From NCBI RefSeq assembly GCF_001640805.2, contig NC_066844.1, positions 12,834,543 to 12,898,542 on the forward strand: 64,000 bases of DNA. The letters run 5' to 3'. This document shows, one piece after another, positions 57,170 to 64,000 of this stretch. Under the pieces are notes generated by a model that had not been told where the DNA came from, did not search any database, and was given only the letters and a program-made list of their open reading frames with translations. The stretch comes from Lates calcarifer. Its lineage: Eukaryota > Chordata > Actinopteri > Centropomidae. Position numbers and translations under genes: made by a program. Within the stretch, counting starts at the first letter, position 1; every line of letters begins with the position of its first letter.

Positions 57170-57232
57170 CAAAAGTAAATGTACAGTTAGTATATTAACT
57201 TTTATACAGTACAGTAAGTACATTTACTTTTG
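57170..57232. repeat. inverted repeat, 15-bp perfect arms
   Basis: CAAAAGTAAATGTAC (57170-57184) and its exact reverse complement (57218-57232) are separated by 33 bp. The arms resemble the 'agtacatttactt' terminus seen near 46890, so this may be a minimal derivative of the same transposon type. Confidence 0.75.
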
Positions 57233-57460
57233 ACTCGAACACAGGCCCTAAGTTTCCAACATGTGTAGCAACTGAATTCCACCTTAGTCTGAAAATGTAA
57301 GATGGGCATTTGAGGTTCATAAAAATGTACACCAAATATGTTGACTGTTCCTTTTTTGTTGATGGGAATGGTGCTAATTGTGCTGAAATAATAATTGCAA
57401 ACAGAAGGCCTACTTTGTTTGTGTGTTTGTCTAATAACTACATATAAAGTGAACAACCTG

Positions 57461-58711
57461 AGGCCTGTACTACGAAGTGAGGTTACTAGCTTACCAGGGT
57501 AACTTCAGGAGTAACTTGTTGACGTCAGGTGTAACTTCCCGGTTAACCTGTACTACGAAAAGTGGATAGATTTTGCCCGGGGTCTGCTGCCATGGTAATT
57601 TACGCTGCATCTCTAAATTGCTCCGAGCAGTCTATGTTCATGGTTAACTTGGTGTTACCAGTGTTACTTCTACCTAAGTACTGCCCCACAGGTGGAACAA
57701 CCAATCCATACTGGCACAAGAACTGAGAGAGGCTGACTCCGTAGGACGGGGGTTGTCTAAAGACCATCAGTCCCCCCCACCCTCAACCCCTACAAAATTA
57801 AAAAAAATAAAAAAATGTAGTAGATGGTAGAGGTGGACCAATAAATGGTCTTTTTAATGCTCCGCATTTTCCATTTCCAATTTCAGTTATTTTAATTTGT
57901 AATTCTTTTTTCCTCAGTCAAGCAGCAGAATTTAGCGTCATTGGTGTTGCATATTATCGATTTCAATAATCCTTTAAATGGGGGTGGGGGGCGTTATTGT
58001 CCTGAAAGACAATATAATGCGACAGGCTGTTGTACTTGTAGACTACAGACCAAAACATGCAGTATTAATGATGGGAAATATGAATGTGTACCACTTTATA
58101 GAATGTTTATATTTCATCCAGGTTCAGTTTCCACTGAGGCTGAAATACTGTTAACATGAAGTTCATACTGAACATAACAGCATTACATTCATACATATAC
58201 AGCCTGAGTGTTCCAGGCAGAACATCATTAACAGAGAGTAACAGCTCATTTTCAGACATGTGACCCACGTGTTGCCCGTAACCCAAGTATCCGTAAAAAT
58301 TATCACATATTTTCCGTGTCCTTACATCTCATATATGTACATATATGATGATGTCTAATCTCATATACATATATGAATATAAATATAAATTAAGAACCCA
58401 GAGAACATGTGACAAGTCTCCTGTCTTTGTTGACAGCCGCGGTTTTACATTGTATCGCTAGAGTCTCTTTAAATTCCTCAGAAACCGATAGAATTAACGT
58501 GCGCTCTTCATCTGAGAGATATGGTGCACGCCCGTTTTATGCATGCACACTAACTCTGATTAAATTAACAACGACTCAATTTACCAACATCTTAACCACC
58601 GTCGTAGTACCATTTAACACAGATTGAGGCAGTCAGGGTTTGTCAACCCCGACTTTCCTTGATAACCCTGAGTTAAATCAGGAGGTTAAACTCCCTTCGT
58701 AGTACAAGCCT
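57461..58711. mobile_element. 1251-bp non-autonomous Harbinger-like element
   Basis: Terminal inverted repeats AGGCCTGTACTACGAAG and AGGCTTGTACTACGAAG (right end, reverse strand) agree at 16 of 17 bases. They are flanked by CTG at 57458-57460 and 58712-58714, a 3-bp target duplication as in PIF/Harbinger elements. A second 'cctgtactacgaa' motif lies inside at about 57548. The interior has only frames of about 72 codons and no transposase similarity. A G-rich patch is at about 57980-57990. Confidence 0.8.
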
Positions 58712-58714
58712 CTG

Positions 58715-60163
58715 GAGTTTGTTCTGATGTAGTGCTGAGATTCAGTATGTATTTTATTAAGTTGCAGCAGCAATATATAACAATATAACCTTGAGGGGAG
58801 AGGACTTTTACTTCTGCTACATATGCATGGTGTTTGTTTGGTGATAATACTGTGTTGTGCATGCCCTTTTTTTTGCAATGAAACATTTTTTACATTGTGG
58901 TATTTCTACTTTTACCTAATTAAAATATCAAAGTACCACCAGTTCCACATAATTCAAACACTCCATTGGACAACAAGCATCATAATTAACAGGTGAAGAT
59001 TAGCAACCTCCTTTTCCTGACTGTTATACACTATAGGCTACAGTGTAGGTATGGATCATTAAAATGCTCTGTAATATCTGTGTTTAATCTCTCTGTTTTC
59101 ACTTAACAAGGCATGGTGGGATTGTGTGCTCTCGGCTAACTGCACACTGTTAAAACATGAGGCACTCCACTGTAAGACTCAGATACGAAATTGTCTCATT
59201 TTTAATTAGTGCACCCAGAGGTATGATAAGCTTCGTTTTACATTTTACGTTTTACAAAGCCTTGAGAACAGACACCTCCAGATTTTCTGATTATTACTTA
59301 ATCTTCTATTTATACCTTAATTAGAACATATGTTGTTGCACACTGGAACAATTTTGAAATCTGAAAAAAAGATGAGGTTGAACAAGCGATTACCCTTCTG
59401 TTACACTCAAGATAATGTATTATGCACATGCAGTATATGCTAAATATGCATGTAAACAGAAGAAGTAATGAATAATAGAGAGAAAACAGAGACTGTCAGT
59501 TCCAACTGTCTGCATTACAATTGAGATTCCTGAACAGACACAGGTGTCAGCGGCTGATTGTTTTAGAGTACTAGTGATGCATCAAAAGCAGATTGTAAGT
59601 AATAGCCACTCTATATTTATGAATCTGGTTATTAGTAGTATCAACAAAACAAAAAACAGACTTTAAATAAGGCAGATAAAATAAAAACTTCTTCAATATT
59701 TCTGAGTCAGTAGGAGAAAACTATTACTCTCACTTTTTAGACACACAGCCCTCAACACACCTGCATAAAATCATCTGAAAGGACACCATGAATAAATTTG
59801 TGCTCCACCTATCTTTCTATTATATTCTATAATCAACACACTAACGTGTAATGCTTTGTATGACACGCCTCTCAGGGTGGAGGCTCTGCAGACCCCTGTC
59901 GAGTCCTCATCACTGGGACTGTCCACTCGCACAAAGTAATGAGATCATCCTGGGTGAAGTGATGCTGAAAATGAATCATCTCCTCCCTATCCCCTGACGG
60001 CACGGTGGGCACATTTCTCTTGGACCTTGTACTCCAAGGCCATCCATCCTCCAGCACCACGCAGGGGCAGTGGTTTTACTCATCACAGGCACAGCCCACC
60101 CCCACCCCGCCACCCCCAACAAAAGCACCTGACAAGGAAGCCTGCATCTAATCCAATCATGAG
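58715..60163. other. intronic sequence, nothing recognised
   Basis: Mostly AT-rich. The last 300 bp (about 59870-60163) are clearly more GC-rich than the rest of the intron and lie just inside the candidate first coding exon, where intronic regulatory sequence could sit. No gene is recognised. Confidence 0.45.
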
Positions 60164-60169
60164 CCATAC

Positions 60170-60233
60170 CAGTCAAATCCAACAACAGTACTGCTATGAG
60201 AAATATTATGACTTTTCCATTTTGGGTGCTCAT
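60170..60233 (-). CDS. cntn: candidate contactin signal-peptide exon
   Basis: On the minus strand an ATG at 60233-60231, preceded directly by an in-frame TGA, opens 21 codons: a short polar start, the hydrophobic core VIIFLIAVLLL, then DLT. The reading then meets a donor G|GTATGG with GT at 60169-60168. The exon ends one base into a codon. Joined to AG at 3872 it gives Glu and continues into the mature contactin N-terminus, matching the family layout (signal peptide, Glu, then GPVF). A possible acceptor for a 5' UTR part is 'ttgcggcag' about 20 bp upstream. Weak points are a poor start context (T at -3) and 56 kb of distance. Confidence 0.5.
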
Positions 60234-63200
60234 TCACTTGAGGCTTAAATTCTGCCGCAAATTGCTGCAGCCGAGGTCCAGTTATTGTTTAGCCAGGTAA
60301 CGATCTATATTTGTTGATAACGGTATGTCTGCACAGTAGATACGCAGTGCCGTTGTATCTTCAGGACATGTTTTCTATTAAGAGGAAATGGCTATTTAAC
60401 TTTAACACAATTTTGCTCTGAGACAAAAGTATAAGAGCATCCCTGTGGGTAATGAAATCACCATGCACAATCAGTGGTGGGGTTGAAGGATGGCAGCGAT
60501 CTTCATCTATCAGACCTTGCAGACCAGTTTTTATACTGCCTTGATATTAGGACAAAGCACATTGATGAATTCCTGCAAGGGGAGGCTTTTTGCGGACAGG
60601 CACAAACATAAACAATCCAGTGCAAGGAAAAAGGAGGTGCAATGTGGCCATGAAGATGGAGCTTAATCTATCACAACTCAGTAAGTGTAATAGGAAAAGA
60701 CAGTTTAAAGGTTTAGAATAATCACAGACATCTGGAGCTATTTTTCACCACATGAAGGATATGAGGTTTTGAGGAACTGTGCAGAGAAGTGGGCTAGGGC
60801 TGGCTAAAATCGGGTGGGGGGGGGGTACAGGTTGCAAGGCTAGGTGACTGACAGTGCCACAGAAGACAAAGTCAACACAGCCAGGCTGTGGGGGACAAAC
60901 ACCCAGCAGAGGACAAACAGGCCTTTGACCAGGTGACCTGCTCCAGAGAACGAGGAGTACATCACACGGTCTAAAAGCAGCCACAACAAAGCCAAGGCCT
61001 GTATTTGTGATGGATGACTCACTCTGGTCACACATATCCACATGAATAAGCCTACTGTGGCTATTTACCATGCAAATTTTCACATAAAAAAGCAGGACGA
61101 GCTATGCTACTGTTGAGGTACCAGTTTATTGCGAGTGTAAGCAGCTCATCACACGATTGGTTCATTGCAAATCCATTTAGTGTGCAGTGCATTAATCATG
61201 CTGCAGGCTGCCAAGGTTCACCATTTATGCTACTCTGTAGATTACAAGCGAAGGGTATTGGAAATTCTGCTTAATAGCAAGGAAGCTCTCATTATGCTCT
61301 CTGCATTCATTCATTTTTCCAGTGTTGCGTGCGGTGTTACATACATGCTCAAAGAGGGGAGCAGCTGACTGATATAGTATGTGCACAGAATCAGCAGAGA
61401 CTAGTATATGAGTTTCTGCCTTGTCTGCAAGCTAAGCATTGCAGAGTTTAAAGGTATATTACTGGGCTATTTGTGAAATAGCTTGCTGTACAGTAGATAT
61501 AGATATCATTATGAGATTCTCAATCTCCCCATCAAACTCCCATGGGCTCTCTCTCAATTACATTCTTCTGGCAGAGCTGCACTGAGTGGAGTTCTGACAT
61601 TATATTCAGTGCTAATGTGCTGTTAGGACATCACAGAGTAAGATTGCATTACAAAAGGGATATATGAATTAACCCTGATGTAAAAGTAGAGCACAAATTC
61701 ATACACACACAACACTCGCTAAATGCACCCCACACATACATACACCTACCTCAGTGTACGGTTACTGATTAGATTAATAGTTTTCCATTACAAGACATGC
61801 ACAAAGAAAGCTGCTGATAGTCAAAAGTAATTACGGTCATTTAGGGAGTGTCACACTTGATCATAACTGACCCCATCTATTGAAGCAGGAGCTGAGTGCT
61901 GAAAATGTGTATATTAAAAATAGCTATGCTGAACACGGAGCATATGGATTCATGAAACATCACACACACTCACATTGTTTGTCAACATCAGATAGGACTA
62001 AAGACAGAATTTGATGGATGGAGGTGCCAGAGATAAAGTAATTTCCACTAACTTATTCTAGCTGCTGTGAATAAGAACAGGCAAAGGCAAGCTGAACAGG
62101 TTGCTACACAGACATACTGTAGAATACATTTGGTTTGTACTGTATAAGGGCAAGAAAGCAAAAGTGTAAAGAAATGAATTGAACAGTATTAATCTAGGCT
62201 GCAAATGTTAGCATGTATGGCTAACTAGCTTACAATCTAGCATGTTAACTAAGCACTATACATCTAAGGAACTTTGACCAGACATCCCAGTTTTTCCTTG
62301 AACGACTCAAGCTGGGTGTCTTGATTCAGAAGCATTGTATGAACTTTGTTATTATTACCTAACCAAATGTAAAAACATTAACAATGCACGACAATTCAAC
62401 ACTCACTGGTCTGCACAAGTGTAAATCAATGTGTCATTGTCAAGGCTGTTAGCCCATGAGTCGAATAAACTATGACACTGACAGCTCTATCTTACAGAAC
62501 CTGTCAGTATGCTAACTGTTAGCTGTCATACCAAAGAGACAGTTGATCTTCTCTAAAGAGTTCTGAGAGGCTTACTCATTCCATTGTAAGGAACCTGACA
62601 ACTAAAGTGTTGTGTTCATTGTGTTCATGGTGTTGAAAGATGCACTCAGTAGGAAATAACTGTCCCCCATCCTGATGAAAACACCTATGATGCTTGCATA
62701 CATGTGGACTAAATAGAATTTGGGTGTTAAGGATTAAAATAGCCCCACTCATAACAGTGCATCCACTGTGAGAAAACCTGTCCTGGATGGTACTATATGT
62801 GAGTATAGGTTAATGTTAGCAGCTCTGTGCAGCTCTTTAGTAGAGTCAAACTCATTAACTGAGACAGCTTTTTGCTGCAGTGATGTGTACATCAGCTAGT
62901 CCTCATCCTCAAAGACTTTTCCCAAGTAACACTAAAGGTGAAGCATACTGTTTGAAAATGTGAACTGATCAAAACTCCAACCTGTCTTGCTTGCTTATAT
63001 ATATATTATTATTATTTTTCCCCAACCATGGTTCATGGCTGCTCTGAAATCAAATGGCTCCTGCAAATGTAGTTTGATTTACATTCTGCAAGGGTAACTA
63101 TTAGTTGTATATATTGGCAGAAAAACGATGTGAAGGCAAGGGATAAAATATGCATTCCCATCAAAGACAGAAACTTCCTATTCCAGATAGTAAAATCCAT

Positions 63201-64000
63201 ACATTGCTCTAAGGCACAAAGCTGCTCTAAAGGCTACACAGCATTCCCCACCAATATGTCCTCAGCTGGGATAAACTAACACTTCATGCAAGTCTAGGTT
63301 TTATCTGACTGACTGCCAATCTTACTTTAGCCCCTTTCCTCCCAAAAATCCACACATCACTCAACTTATAAAGCATGCTTTTGAAAGTCTTGGAAGGACA
63401 TAAATTATTCCCTTGGAAAACACATTTTTTTGGATTGCCATTCTAATGATGGGCTGATACTCCACCTGTTAGGAATATCATCTATTTAGGATTTTTGCAG
63501 TAAGTGTCTGTGTGACAGGTTCATATTACAGGCTTTCTATCAGTGTGGTGCAGGTGTTGCTCGAGTTGAAGCGGAGTCTGTTTTTGAAAATGTGCACCAC
63601 CGCTAATGTGTTAGTGATGCCGGTGCAACAGAGGATTTGTTAGAGGAAACTAAGCTCAGCTCCCATCTACTTTCTGAGGTATTATCCTCAGACATCTTTC
63701 CCTCACACCTCAGAGTCTGACTGAAAAGCCTGTTTGTAAATTCCCAAACTTCACTGTGGTGTATTGGTGGTTTGTGCAGATACTGAGTATCTGTTACTTT
63801 ATTTAGACTGCGGATAAAACTTCTTTCCCTAAAATTATTTTGAGAGTGTGCAGGTGTTTACTTTCAATATTGCTTTGGTAATCCTGTCCTGGACTGCAGC
63901 TATAAACTAAAAAAATTTAAATCTGGAATATTAGCATAAGCACAGAGGTGCTACAAAACACCAAGGCTCTTACAGTTGCAAACAGCCTCCTGACAAACAT
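60234..64000. other. sequence upstream of the candidate first coding exon
   Basis: It probably contains 5' UTR introns or promoter-distal sequence of the contactin gene. A G run occurs near 60812-60825. No CpG-island-like stretch, exon or known repeat was recognised, and the open frames (up to 112 codons) do not look like proteins. Confidence 0.45.

Larger units (their letters stand above)
3873..60169 (-). other. probable giant first coding intron of the contactin gene (about 56 kb)
   Basis: It is bounded by the acceptor before 3872 and, if the signal-peptide exon is right, by the donor GTATGG at 60169-60164. Very long 5' introns are normal for contactin genes. Apart from mobile elements and simple repeats, no exon with recognisable protein similarity was found in it on either strand. 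The retrotransposon at 8044-14456 lies in it in antisense orientation. Confidence 0.5.

Noticed and set aside
59976..60169. The minus-strand frame beyond the signal-peptide core as one continuous small protein
   Set aside because: The part after the GTATGG donor is Gly/Trp/Cys-rich translation of a G-rich patch and looks non-coding. A spliced exon is the simpler reading.

Overview
This window looks like teleost fish nuclear DNA. It is AT-rich and almost all non-coding, with spliced vertebrate exons and many transposon remnants of types common in fish genomes (hAT, Tc1/mariner, Harbinger-like, LINE tails, a Gmr1-like LTR retrotransposon). No bacterial-style gene organisation is present.

Host gene: the minus strand carries the 5' coding part of a contactin gene, a GPI-anchored neuronal immunoglobulin/FNIII adhesion protein of the CNTN3/4/5/6 subgroup. 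Three exons are clear from splice sites, phases and protein similarity. They are 3749-3872 (first half of Ig1), 3293-3468 (second half of Ig1) and 901-996 (start of Ig2). A fourth candidate, 60170-60233, encodes a signal peptide and ends in exactly the phase needed to join 3872. If it is correct, about 56 kb of the window (3873-60169) is one intron, and transcription runs from the right edge to the left. The rest of the gene lies left of position 1.

Main mobile element: 8044-14456 is a complete LTR retrotransposon on the plus strand, antisense to the host gene. It has 355-bp LTRs that differ at one base, a tRNA-Pro-type primer binding site, a polypurine tract and one uninterrupted 1558-codon gag-pol frame. 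The pol order is protease, integrase, reverse transcriptase, RNase H. Integrase before RT is the mark of the Gmr1-like branch of Ty3/Gypsy elements. Its gag contains a SCAN-like capsid region, in line with the known origin of the vertebrate SCAN domain from this group. It has no env. No target-site duplication is visible, which is odd for so young a copy.

Rest of the intron: the remaining repeats are mostly decayed or non-autonomous. They include a hAT element with a broken BED-finger transposase (47646-48627), a Harbinger-like non-autonomous element with CTG duplications (57461-58711), a TTAA-flanked MITE (42458-42759), a TA-flanked mini-foldback (37691-37749), an internally deleted Tc1 element (near 23125-23335), LINE remnants (31600-32140; 40070-40860), several copies of a fish interspersed repeat, long palindromes and microsatellites. 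I found no convincing RNA gene, CRISPR array or second protein-coding gene.
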